DNA of 64,000 bases, from the NCBI RefSeq assembly GCF_029227915.1, contig NC_079879.1:6388001-6452000 (forward strand), in the 5' to 3' direction. Source of the DNA: Hydractinia symbiolongicarpus (taxonomy: Eukaryota > Cnidaria > Hydrozoa > Anthoathecata > Hydractiniidae). Below the pieces are notes generated by a model that saw nothing but the letters and a program-made list of their open reading frames with translations, did no database searches and was not told the DNA's origin. Each line of letters starts with the position of its first letter. Positions within the stretch are counted from its first letter, which is position 1. Below, one piece after another: positions 26,856-38,262 of the stretch. A program made the position numbers and the translations under genes.

Positions 26856-26882
26856 TATCTTACAACACGGGGTTGTAAGATA
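26856..26882 (-). terminator. Boundary stem-loop between repeat-protein gene and Cys-rich gene
   Basis: TATCTTACAAC (26,856-26,866) pairs perfectly with GTTGTAAGATA (26,872-26,882), loop ACGGG. It is 24 bp after one stop and 1 bp before the next start. Confidence 0.8.
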
Positions 26883-26905
26883 GTCAGTGTTCTCCATACC
26901 TTATA

Positions 26906-27350
26906 CTAAATCCCCACGAGGGCTCCCAGGTGGGCCATATCCTCGGATCTGAAATGCTCCGGGACATGCTTGAGCACCGTGGGATCCCTCTGAAACGCCT
27001 CGGTACAAATTTCCTTGGTCTTGAAATGGTTAGGAACATGCTTGAGCAGCGAGGGCATCAGTTCAACAGCATCAGTGCACATTTCCGACGTCTTGAAATG
27101 ATCCGGAATATACTTGAGAAGCCATGGGTACTCTGGAAGCGCCCTGGTACACATTTCTTGGGTCTTGAAATGGTCTGGAACATCCTTAAGCGCTCTGGGA
27201 TTTTCTTCAACCGCCCGGGTACACATTTCCTGTGTCTTGAAATCGTCCGGGACAATGGTCTGGAACGCACTGCAATAACATGAGTGCCTCTTCAACCATC
27301 CGAGTACACATTTCTTGAGTCTTGAAGGGATTCTCATGATATCGACTCAT
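26906..27350 (-). pseudogene. 33-aa repeat protein (HFKTxEMC repeats), one frameshift
   Basis: Start at 27,350 behind AATAATAATAAAC (MSRYHENPFKTQEMCTRMV). Four to five units of about 33 residues follow the pattern VPDHFKTQEMCTRAVEENP with an LLK segment, each helical. The frame changes near 27,260 between the first and second units. Comparable HFKTxEMC repeats occur in several large DNA viruses and in some intracellular bacteria (DUF4116-like by memory); they form helical-repeat solenoids of unknown target. It is the outermost gene at the right end, its start 65 bp inside the terminal repeat. Only half B carries it. Confidence 0.65.
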
Positions 27351-27414
27351 GTTTATTATTATGTCCCGAGCTCAATTAGCAGTCACAACTCTATGGAGTT
27401 TCCCCTACTCGATT

Positions 27415-27650
27415 GCGCGAGCTCGAGATTTTGTTGATGTCAGCATTATTCCCGTTAGTCGCTATTGCGCACGCGTAGTATTTTATCGGAATCGGATTTG
27501 TTTTCGGATTTATTTTCGAATGCTGTCGGATTTACCGATTTTGGGAGGGTAGGGGCTGGGGTGCGGGTGGAGGTGGTGGAAGCGGGGGTTTGAGGGGGTA
27601 AAGGTGTCAAAGCAGCGAAAATGTACTTAAATTCATCCCTTCCTACTACT
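27415..27650 (-). repeat. Right inverted terminal repeat
   Basis: Inverted copy of the left terminal repeat, ending near 27,650 in TACTACTT. It is closer to an intact repeat because it lacks the extra 85 bases seen on the left. It immediately follows the divergent start region of the gene at 26,906-27,350. Confidence 0.88.
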
Positions 27651-30057
27651 TGTTTCCCAATGGTGTTTTATTAGGAATATCTATAACCCCAGTACACAAC
27701 AATTTCTAAATATTATTATTTAGTGCTTTTTAAATCTTCCTTAAAAAGTTAACAGTTAAACATGGAGATAAGTTTTTTTAAAAAAACAGTATCATCGCAC
27801 ATTTTTATTATCTTTTATTATAAAAACTTTCATTATGGAAATGACTTCTTATGTAGTCAAAAACAAGACGTATGATATACGTAAACAACCTCGCGAATAA
27901 AGTTTACAAAAAGCTGTCAATCAGATTGTGATTTCTGTTACGAAGTTAGAAACGACATATTATGCTATTCAGATAGGCTATAATAGTTGTTACGCACTAT
28001 GCAGTTATTTTTTCAAAATTGATTTGTGATATCTTTTTGAACGGAAAACTCCTCGAATTTGAAGCCCAGAAGAGGAATGCAGAAAGTTGATGGTTGTCTT
28101 CGTTTCTCTCTTACGTAATGTTGTGGAAATTTTGCAGACTACTTTCCAGGCATTTGTGAGACCTTAAGTCTGCTTACATTCACCTTTGTAAACTTTGATG
28201 GAGACACTTTTACTTTACCAGTTAGTTAAAAAATGATTTTGAACACTTATCTTATATAACAGCAAAAAAAAAATTAAAAATAATTACCAAGATGAGATTC
28301 GAACACACGACTACTCCCGTTTCGGTGCTCAGAGAGGCAAAAATTTCCATTCTTGTGGGACACATTTGCGTTTTAATACAAGCTCACGAGCTTGTAAAAA
28401 GCCAAAAGGACGGAAACAGTGATCGACACCACAGAAAACTTCATATGGCAAGAGAAAGGCTGCTGATTAGCTATTAGTGCTTTAAAAGCGCTTTAAAATT
28501 AACAGAAAAGAGGATATCCACAAGTGGTCTTTTCTCCCCCCTAAGCTTACGGGTAACAGTGATACTGTTGGATCAATGCATTAAGTCTTAACCTATAAAA
28601 GTCAAAAGAATATTTTATCCGCTACAACGAACCTTTCGACTGACATGCATCTTCAACGCTAGAAGATAAAACCTCGCTTCTACAACTGCATAACAATTAA
28701 CTTTTCGGGAAAAATATATAAAAAACACATAGCAGATATTAACAAGGCAATTAAACAGGACGTTATGGTTCCAACATCCAGCACAAACAAAAAAATGGTG
28801 GAGGACGTTTAAGATTGTTTTCAACACTGTTGCTTTATATCAATCGCTTTAACTCGAACTACAATCTCATTTTGAATAAATTCGACTTAACGGGAGCTTC
28901 ATTTACCTCAATCATTCGTCAACTCGAACTATTTTCTTCGGTCCTTTAAAGGTTCTAGTTACCGGTAGTTTATAACAAATCTAGATGAAAATGAAAAGCA
29001 AACTTTGGCTATACTTCGCCCCTGATTTGAGCTGCCCTACGCGCAACACTTTAAATAGATTCACTGAAGTGGTGTATCTTTGACGAAATATTTTTCCGGC
29101 AATGATCAGCAGGATCCATTTTCATCTTTCTTTAAAATCAAGTTATTCATTGTTTACATATCGCAAATTTGTGCAACATCCACGTTGCTTTTACCTTTTA
29201 AGATATTCAGGTTCTACAAGAGATGATCAGAAAAGTAAATAGGCACCCAAGAATATCCCCTTTCCAAGGTAATCTAAAATTGATGATTGGTATATTAGGT
29301 CTTAAAATCAACAAAATTACAATAACACCAGAACCATTAAACTTCAAACCAGTTCTGCCCGTCCGTTTACTATGATGTTAAATTGTTAGATTGTTTAAAA
29401 ATCTATGTCAAAATTTATTCAACAGCAATATCATCATCTAACCAATATATTTGGCAAGCATAAATATAAAGGTACCAGAAATTTATATTTATTTCACTTT
29501 TGTATATGTTTAGCTTTTCTTATATATTTGTCAGCTTTATGTTCAAACTCGTTCCCAAGGCATTTTGTCTTGTGATGAAGTTGATAATAAAGTAATAACA
29601 GTTCAGGGGCCACAAGACCCTGGGGACGTGGTTGCTTTATGTTCAATTATAATTTTTTTCTGTTTGAACTTTCCATCATATACTTTGTACCTGTTGAATG
29701 TTATGAATGCATCTAAATCTGGTTAGAAAGTGTCGGTGATATTACAGTCTTCTTCTGTTCTGCTAGTTATTTTAGGAAAAGATGTGAGTCGTATACTTCC
29801 AACAACCTCGTTCCTAGGGCTTGTCAGGCTTTTTATTTGGACGACGCCGTTGTTTTTAATGTTTATCACGGCTTTTGTTGCCTGTGCTGTACATGTGGTA
29901 GTTTGATATAATTTGAATTTCCTAGTGTTTTAAACACATCCATACTTATAATCCTAAACATTATTCAATAAGATTTATTGGTTAAAAAAACTCAATTTTT
30001 TCAATCTCTCTGATATCCGCCGACATGTAAATATTTCGCGTTAGGCGTACGAAGAAA
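27651..30057. other. AT-rich non-coding stretch
   Basis: No gene recognised. A possible tRNA-like (box B type) SINE fragment lies on the minus strand near 28,290-28,345 (GTGTTCGAATCTC), but no matching box A was found. Short frames here lack motifs. Confidence 0.45.
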
Positions 30058-30345
30058 ATGTTCGATATATCTGTACTCAAGGCTAAAACGATAAATATAA
30101 ACCTGCGTATAAGAAAAACGGTACAAAGGAAGCAAGAAGTATACAAAAAGTTAACGCGTCCAAAATATACTAGTAGACTGGGTAATAGACTCGTACAGCA
30201 ATCAAACGGCGTCCTATACATTCGTGATTTTATTACACGATCTAAAAACATACCTGGTGTGCACGTGACATTACTTTCACTTCTGGAAGAGTTGAAAGCT
30301 GGAGACGGCAGTATACCAAACATTTCGAAAGCCTGTTATTCACAG
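30058..30345 (+). CDS. Possible coding exon, unidentified
   Basis: An open frame from ATG 30,058 (MFDISVLKAKTINI) ends at CACAG before GTATCT, a usable donor, in phase 0. The 96 residues are basic (e.g. RKTVQRKQEVYKKLTRPKYT) with no domain I recognise. The downstream acceptor at about 34,389 before holocarboxylase synthetase is also phase 0, so it might be an upstream exon of that gene across a LINE-filled intron. This is weak support; it may be a separate gene or chance. Confidence 0.25.
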
Positions 30346-30811
30346 GTATCTAGCTAAATATCCGTAAATTTTCGTATTTATCTGTGAAAAGAATAGCTAC
30401 CCAGTCAGGCGTCAAAGGAAAACCGCAAATTAGGTTACCCTTCCTTAGGCTATTTAGGCTATTTAACAAATTAAGAGGGGGATTGCTGGCTTAACTTCGC
30501 TAGCTTTGCTAACCCATAAATTAGGCTAACATAAAATTAACAATGATTTTTCCTTGACATGCCAAGCCTACTTCTGTATGTAGCTAGTTGCCACACGAGA
30601 AACATCACTTTGTTGATGTTTGTTGTTGATGGGAGGGTTTTCAAGTTCACGTTTCTTTCATGGTAGAATCGTCAAATTGATGTTTTTTGTGTAGTCAATC
30701 ATCAATAGTAAGTGTCATTGCAGTTACCGGACATTTCTTGTTCTTTACTAGTTTACTTCCATATTTATTAAATATGATAAAATACTGACTGACTCCTGCG
30801 GCCTACTTTAT

Positions 30812-33010
30812 ATATAATATCATCATCATTCTCGGCTTAACGTCCGTTTTCCATGCTAGCATAAGAGGGTGCCGATAAGCCGCAAACGCCCGCATATATA
30901 CGGGCGAGTTCGGGCGACTTTTCGAATAAAATTGGCGTTTGCCCCCCGAAATCGCCCGCACTTTCCTGAAATCGCCCGGAACATTCCAGAAATGCAATTC
31001 CTTGTAACAAACCATGCGGACGATATTTAGGAAGAAGGCGCTTGAAGAGAAAGGGGTTAATATAGTAAGTTATTTATAAAGTAAACTTCATCAAAAACCA
31101 TCAAAAACAGTTCTTTTTAATTTTTATAGTTTTTTTGAATCACATTAGAGTCTGTTTTTTTTTCTTTTTCGGGCATTGTTCGGGCCTATGCGGGTTTTTT
31201 CGGGCAAATCCTTATATTTTTTTCAAAACACCGAAATCGCCTGAAAACGCCCGCACTTTTTACGGCGTATGCGGCTTATCAGCACCCTCTCGCTAGCATG
31301 GGTTGGACGGCGTATATTAATGACCCTCTTCCAATCTCATCTAGACTGTGTTAGATCTAAACTCAACTTCCTCTGTATAAAGTCTGTCCTTATAACCTCC
31401 TGCCAAGTCTTTCTCGGTCTGCCTTTGGGCTTTGCCCCAGGAACTATCAAGTCTCTACACTTTCTTACCCAATTATCCTCCTCCATTCTTTCCAAGTGCA
31501 CCAGCCAATTCAATCTTCTTATCTGGATAACATCTTTAATTCTACGGAGACTTAGCCTGCTTCTTAGCTCATCTGAACTCTTTCTGTCTCTCAGACTGGC
31601 GTTACACATCCACCTAACCATTCTCATGTCATTCCTTTCTAAACGGTCAAGATCTTCCTGCTTCACTGCCCATGTCTCACTACCGTACAACATAACACTT
31701 CTTACACAGGCCTCATACAACTTACCTTTTGCCTCAATTGACAGCACTCTGCTAGTCAACAAAGGAAGTCACTCTCTGAACCTTTTCCAAGCAGAACCTA
31801 TCCTGCAAGTAGCACTTCTTCCAACACGCCCTTCACTGCCCAACATATCACCTAAGTAACAGAAGGTCTCAACTATCTCTAACGAGCCTTTGTTGTACAT
31901 CATTAAAGCTGGAAATACTTCATTCTCTATAATCTCACCTTTGCTCTCTCCTCACCTCGGAATAGCACCATCCTTTATAATCTGATTAGCAAGACTTGTA
32001 ATAAGCTCAACTCCAATATATCCAGATGCTTTTACCATCTCTGCAACAATACCTGATACTCCTGCAGCCTTGCCAATCTTCAATTTCCTAATAGCCTCCA
32101 CTACCCATTCTGTCTTGATCTGCATAGCTGGCCCTTCTACAATATCATCATTCGACAAATTATCCTCGTCCCAATCAAACTCAGTGTTAAGCAACCTCTG
32201 ATAATGATTCTTCCAAGCTACCCTTTTCTCCTCTTCTGTGCTAGCCAAAACACCTTCATCATTACGTATACACTTCTCACCTACAACACCTTGATTAGTC
32301 TTCTTCATTTGCTTTGCTATCTTGAATACCTCATTGAGCTGGTCTTCCCTTCTTAACACATCTGCAAACCTGTTTCTCTCTGCTTCTGATTTTGCCTTAT
32401 ACACTGCTGTACGAGCGCGACGCTTAGCTTCTAAGTAAATATTTTTACTACCACCTGACTTCCATTCTTTCCAAAGTTTCCTCTTTTCCTTTATACACTG
32501 GTCAACCTCATTATTTCACCACCAGGTCTGTCTATGTGTAGCTGGTCCTTTCGTCCACGTCCAAGTACTTTCAACATTGTCGCTATCGCATTGACCATTG
32601 TGGGCTAACTGGTGAACTTTTGCACTAAATTGTCTTGCTTCAATCTCTTCCTTCAGCTTCCAGACTTTTTGATAGGGCCTCTACTTTCCCTTGGCTTCTT
32701 TAACACTCTTCAAGATAATATCACAAACCAGCAACCTATGCTGGGAAACACACTCTTCCCCCGATATAACTTTCACGTCCTTCACCACTTTCTTGTCTGA
32801 CTTTCTAACCAGGAAGTAATCTATCTGTGTCTTACAACCACCTGACTCATATGTTATCAGCCTATTCTGTCTCTTACTGAATGATGTGTTGCAAACCACC
32901 ATGTCTGTTGCCATTCCAAACTCAAGCAATCTCTCCCCTTTCTTATTTCTGCTCCCAAATCCATAGCCTCCATACACACATCTATAACCTTCAGATGACT
33001 TCCCAAGTCA
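30812..33010 (-). mobile_element. Gutted LINE (non-LTR retrotransposon)
   Basis: On the minus strand: endonuclease C-terminal part at 32,977-32,681 (GSRNKKGERLLEFG; QIDYFLVRKSDKK; SQHRLLVCD), a linker and the start of reverse transcriptase at 32,404-31,952 (LKIGKAAGVSGIVAEMVKAS), then the post-RT region at 31,762-31,337 (YGSETWAVKQEDLDRLE; GRPRKTW). The RT core with the catalytic Asp pair is missing between 31,952 and about 31,945, where frame and homology jump. The 3' tail lies at about 30,812-30,850 (ATGATGATG-type). A MITE interrupts the 3' region. Confidence 0.8.
30863..31291. mobile_element. Non-autonomous hAT-like MITE with 8-bp target duplication
   Basis: 429 bp inserted in the LINE 3' region, flanked by GCTAGCAT on both sides (30,855-30,862 and 31,292-31,299). 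Terminal inverted repeats of about 28 bp: AAGAGGGTGCCGATAAGCCG against GAGAGGGTGCTGATAAGCCG. The interior has many CGGGCG/CGCCCG subterminal motifs. An 8-bp duplication is characteristic of hAT transposons (established). No coding capacity. Confidence 0.85.
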
Positions 33011-34384
33011 TCCAATATAAGGAGTAAAATGTTAATGTTATGGCCACAGTTTTTTATTATTATTTTAACTGAGCACAAAAAAATAAACAAATATGCCCCT
33101 TTAATATTTATTATGACTTCGTACCACATTGTCATCGAAGTTATGTGTGGCAACACTAGTATTGGAAGCACGACTTATTTATATCAAAAATTGTTAATTT
33201 TGTACCAGTTAGCATATGCCTTGGGCTTAAAACTTGCTCCAAGTCTAAGAAACTTATCTCGTTGACTTGTCACATGTTTTCTGTACTCACCATGAACCGT
33301 TTATTCCCACCTCCACAGTAGAAATCTTAAAGAAACTTAAAAACAAATACACTTTAAAATGTAGCTTATTGGAAAGTTTTACTGATGTATATGTATATGA
33401 ACAAAGATTTGAAGGTAGAAAAGAAAAAGTTAATTAAAAACCTTGGGTAGACTTTGGGCAGTAGTTTTTTTCTACAGACCAGATCTTCTTTGCCATTGAC
33501 TTCCATTTTTTTTAAAAAATAATGTTAGCTTGATGATACCTCAAATTACACCATTTGCTTATTGTGTAGGTGAAAGCTGTACTCTCAGATTTACATTGGG
33601 CCTTTTTTTATTAGTGATAACTTTCAAATGTAAATAAACTGAAAACAAGGCTTTCGTCATGCAACGTTCTTATTATATATTCTCCTTATAAAATTGACTT
33701 TACAATAGCCAATTAACATGAAAATAAGACTATAGCTGTCATAGGAATTTCACTGAATAAGTAGTACAGCACGTCATGTACAGTCAAACCTTTATAGCTG
33801 AAAAAAATTAGTTATATTATGCATTTTAAAACCATTTTATAGGAATCACACCCTACACTATTGCCCATATATTTATAAAGTGACCAACTTCCCACACCTG
33901 ATCAGTGGTGTTAAAAACAGCAAAGTGGCATGGATCATTTTGTCCCTTAATTAGTATGTGAAATTAAATTTGGTGGTGCTGCACAAAATTCAGTATGTTA
34001 AACGACCTATAAGAGCTGTTGCATTGCAGTTAAATTGAATCTGTAATGTATCTTCACAATATGTATGCATCAAGTATCTAAATAGCTACTCAAACACCTC
34101 ATGTTTTCAGTTAGCCCAAATTACAGACATCCTTAAATAATTGAGTCTTAGGTTATGCAGGTTTAACCACAAGAAAAGCATGCTTACCTTGTTTCATAAT
34201 AGTGTGGCCTGTGAATGGTTTAAACACCTATTACATGGAAATGTGAATATAACTGCACTAAGCTAGCCCTTTTTGGAGATTCTGCAGCGTTTATTTCTAG
34301 GCAAAAAAGATGACTCGCTAGCGAAGATTACTATTTATTCCTGTTATGTAGGTCAACGAGTGGTGTTAATATATTTTTGAGGTA
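33011..34384. other. AT-rich non-coding stretch before holocarboxylase synthetase
   Basis: No gene, repeat family or RNA recognised. A possible acceptor (TTACAG) at about 34,388 precedes the first confident coding exon. Confidence 0.45.
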
Positions 34385-34453
34385 TTGTTACAGCAGCTCT
34401 GTAAAAATTTTAAATCTACTATTTCTACTGCTAGATATTTGGCAACCAGTGCA

Positions 34454-37400
34454 ATGAAGCCACCAAACATTCTTGTGCAGACAAATTGTGAGAAAGATTT
34501 TATATCAATACAGAAAACATTAAAGGCGGTCCTTCAGCCAAATACCTACACCATCTATCAAATCTCAAAAGAAAATTTGTGCAGGCAACCTTGGATGGAC
34601 ACTTGCTCACTATTGCTTTCTGCTGACTGCAGAATGACATCAGCACAACGGTTAGTTTTGCAAAAGTATGTAAATACTTCTGATAGTAGAATTTTATTCC
34701 ATAATGTTGTGGAAGATGATGCAAGACGGTTGATTTCATTTTTTGACGAATTGGAACTCACCAAGGCTAATCCTGGTATGTAATTCTCAGTAGATGACCA
34801 TCACATGTGCATCTTGTTTATGAATTTTTGCATTAATTTTTAAAAGTTGAAAGGCCCATGCATTTAGAAGAATTACATTAATTATATATTTCTTTTAATG
34901 TGCATTTACGGACTATTTTGTATCTAAACCAGAAACTAATAATCATACAAGTCATGATATACATATTTTATACCTGAACTGACATAATTTTTCTTTGTGT
35001 GTGTCCTGTTGAAATTTAATGTAACGAGTCTGGTAGTAACTATTTAGAAAAGAAAATCGAGAAATTTGCTACACCCTTTGAGATAATGCATTTATTATTT
35101 TTATTGACAAATCAACAATGATTTTCTTCTGTATTTTAGTTTTTCATTTTTTCCAAGGGTATTGGTCAAATAAATTTGTTTGTTTTAAAGAACTTTTACT
35201 GCTAATGATAGAAAGAAATATTGGATGAATTTGTCAGGCAAAAGAGACTAAAAAGGGGTCAGGCTTTATAAATTTTCGAAAAAAATTCTGAACACAAAAT
35301 GATTCTTGATAGAAAAGCATGTATGTAAATACAGATAAATTTCTTATTTCATGACATGGGTACACAAAAAAATATGGACACTTTCCACTCTATATTTAAA
35401 AACTATAGTACATTTTTTTCGGTTTGGTACACTACACCCTTAGTCCAGCAACTAAGGGGTCAAACTTTAGAGCCAGGGGTACAAATTGTGACCTTTGCTA
35501 ACATGTTTTAGGGCACCTAATCTCTAGAATAATAGCAGGATTTTGCATGTTGACCAAAAGTAGATCGTGCTAACAAAATCTTCAAGCTGGAAATAATACT
35601 TGTGATATATTTTTAACAACTTCGCTGCAACGGGTAAATTTCACATTAATTTTTCGACTGGCATTTATTTTCCATTCTGATATTTTTTGTAGGTGTGTAT
35701 TTTTAGGGCGAGAATAACAAAAATTCACTTTAAGTTGAAAATCAATAACAACCAGAGATAGTAGTCAAAAGACATATCAGTTTTCTACTAAAAAACCTGT
35801 TGTATACAAAAAAAGAATATCTTGTTTAAATCCATATACAATTGTACAAAATGTATGTCCTTTTAACCGCACTTGACAAAATCTTTCTCTCCAATACTTG
35901 CATTGATGCAATGAATAGTTTGAAATGATTATACTATATTGTTATATTGTCAGCCAACAAAAATATGGATATAAACACATTGTAATTTTTTACTGTTGAA
36001 GTGTTATATTTGTGTTTTACAAATATTTTTAATTAAATCTCATTTTTCAGATCCCGCATTAAACATTACGCGATTCATAACCAAAAACTCCGAAATTGTT
36101 GCAGCTGTCGCACACGAAAAATTAACAGCTATTCCAAAAGTTCAACTTTCATCTTTGTTGAACGAACTCAATATACACACCAGTCAAGTCACCGACGAAA
36201 ACGGCGTTGCTCGATGTGTCGCTTATTTATTCACGTCAAATCCACGCTCGAGGGTACGTAGAGGTGCTTAAAATGCTAAAAATACTATTTGTATTTTGTA
36301 TTTGCAGGGGTGTTCCTTTGTCATCTCGGTTTAAATTTTCTTCCAGGTGGAAGAACTATTTCAGGTTACAGCTCAGAAAAATTGTCTTACATTATCAGAG
36401 AAGAAGATACAGTTGCACTTCGTGGAAAACTCGAATGGGATAGCTACTGAAAATATTAAAGAGAGTGAACTATATGTAGTGACAAAAAACAAATCAAATT
36501 GCAGTTTTAACTGGAGACTGTATCAAAATACATTGCGCACAAAAACGATTGGCCAGAATCTGATTTATGCTGATGTTATTGACTCCACCCAAAATTTGTT
36601 TACAAATCTTAACGTTACCAAAATAAAAACTCCTGGCTTAGTCGTATACGCTAGACAGCAAACTAATGGAAAAGGGAGGTCTGGAAACCAGTGGTTGTCG
36701 CCGGCTGGCTGTATGATGTTTTCAGTTCAGGTTGATATTCCGCTTAAAACTAATTTAGGTCAAAAATTGCCATATGTGCAACACATCGCTGTTGTTGCGT
36801 TTGTAAAGTCAATCAAAGAACGACTGGGATACGCAGAACTCGATTTGAACATTAAATGGCCTAATGATATTTATATCAAGAAAAACGTTAAAATAGGAGG
36901 TGTTATTGTCAATTCTTCATTGTTCAACGGTCAGTTTCATGTTGTCATAGGTTTAGGTGCGAATGTCAGTAATGCTGTGCCAACAGAATGTCTGAATAGT
37001 TTGATAAACGAACACAACACCGCGAACGGGAAGGCATTAAGCGAATTATGCGTTGAAGATGCACTAGCTGGAACTTTAAATGCGATGGAAAGATTAATAA
37101 ATTTGTTTCAGGAGGAGGGAATGAATGCGTTTAAGAAAGAGTATTATCAATACTGGTTACACAGGTAAATGTTCTCAAATTTTGAGCAAAGACAAGTTGT
37201 AATTCTAAGTTTATTTACATTTATACTACACAGGCACCACCCTTCCAGACCTAATTAGTTTAAGTAGAGAAACTTTCGACATTTTTTCATTTTGGGTACC
37301 CTTTTGTGAATGGATAATGTTAAAACATCACCAAACGTTAACTTCAGAACCTTTAATTTTTTTATTTTTGAACCAGGTGAGTCAAATTTGTTGCATGGAA

Positions 37401-38093
37401 AAAACGAAAAAAAATTTTTGATTTTATTTTGCGCGAAAATTAGCTTCCTTGATTTAAAAAAAAGTTTTTTTGCGTTGATAAGGTTTTACGAATCGATGCT
37501 TTCGGAAAATGCCCCCATATCAGTATTACGACTAACCACCGTTGTAATAAGCATCCTGATAATGCACATGTGAGGTTTAGCATTTACTTGCTGGAGAAAA
37601 CGTTGTTTAAAGTTTTGCAAGTACTTTTAGAAAGGTTCGATGTAGGTCCCAATGGTAAAGTTAGTTTTTTAATTTTTTGGATCTTTTTTCGCAATTAACT
37701 GGTAATAATTGTTTTCGCATAATAAAGATGATTTTCCGCTGTCGGGCTTATTAAGAATCATTAACTGCAGCTTAAAACTTTCGTTCTTTCTTGAAATACC
37801 TGCGTTGGAGACCTTTGGTTTTAACTGTCAACACGAAAAACTAACTTTGTATAAGAATTTCAAGATTTTTGAAAAATGCGCGTATTTTTTTATTTTAACG
37901 CATGCACTTGTTTTTTTTTAGCAACGCCGAAGTTACTCTTGAAAGTCGTAACAACGAACGCGCTACTGTGATGGGATTGGATGAGTTCGGTTACCTGCTT
38001 GTGAAGCTAGACGACGAAACAGAGTTATCTCTCCAACCTGACGGTAACAGTTTCGATATGATGAGAAATATGATTGTATCAAAAAATAAATAA
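34454..38093 (+). CDS. HLCS: Holocarboxylase synthetase / biotin-protein ligase
   Basis: The enzyme attaches biotin to carboxylases through biotinyl-AMP. Four exons with agreeing phases: 34,454-34,775, 36,051-36,253, 36,347-37,164, 37,922-38,093 (504 aa). The N-terminal part (MKPPNILVQ; DTCSLLLSADCR) resembles the amidotransferase-like domain of animal HLCS. The ligase core has the biotinyl-AMP loop GKGRSGNQW and the KWPNDIYIKKNVKIGGVIVN segment with the catalytic Lys. The last exon gives the small C-terminal beta domain (ESRNNERATVMGLDEFGYLL). The reading is open upstream of ATG 34,454 to about 34,389 behind a possible acceptor, so a further 5' exon and mitochondrial presequence are possible. 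A 70-bp tandem repeat begins at the stop codon. Confidence 0.9.
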
Positions 38094-38262
38094 CTTATCT
38101 TGGTATTTTACCGAATGACGCGATTTCTTATTCTTCATTGTACGTGTACGTAGTTAGAAATAACTTATCTTGGTATTTTATCGAATGACGCGATTTTTTA
38201 TTCTGCATTGTACGTGTACGTAGTTAGAAATAACTTATCTTGGTATTTTACCTAATGAAGCA
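38091..38262. repeat. 70-bp tandem repeat in HLCS 3' UTR
   Basis: Units begin at 38,091, 38,161 and 38,231 (TAACTTATCTTGGTATTTTA); two complete copies and a partial. The first base triplet of the array is the HLCS stop codon. Each full unit contains the palindromic GTACGTGTACGTA. An AATAAA lies at 38,263-38,268, right after the array. Confidence 0.85.

Larger units (their letters stand above)
4862..27650 (+). mobile_element. Polinton/Maverick-type element, chimera of two head-to-tail halves
   Basis: The element combines a family-B DNA polymerase, a retroviral-type integrase, a FtsK/HerA-like packaging ATPase and candidate capsid genes, bounded by inverted terminal repeats (4,862-5,150 and 27,415-27,650). 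That gene combination defines Polintons/Mavericks (established knowledge). Gene order repeats once: half A from 5,222 to about 16,840 and half B from about 16,850 to 25,800, with protein copies clearly diverged. Half A lacks the right-end cluster present in B, and B lacks the left end. No convincing 6-bp target duplication was found. Frameshifts, stops and internal deletions occur in most genes of both halves, so the copy is probably defective. Confidence 0.88.

Noticed and set aside
4840-27680. 6-bp target-site duplication of the Polinton
   Set aside because: Several alignments of the outer ends were tried (for example TGCTTT against TGTTTC); none is exact, so no duplication is claimed.
28290-28345. 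tRNA-like sequence on minus strand
   Set aside because: Only a box B-like motif (GTGTTCGAATCTC) is present; no box A or acceptor stem found.
31269-31859. Plus-strand 196-codon frame
   Set aside because: Antisense shadow of the LINE coding strand, which carries recognisable retrotransposon motifs.
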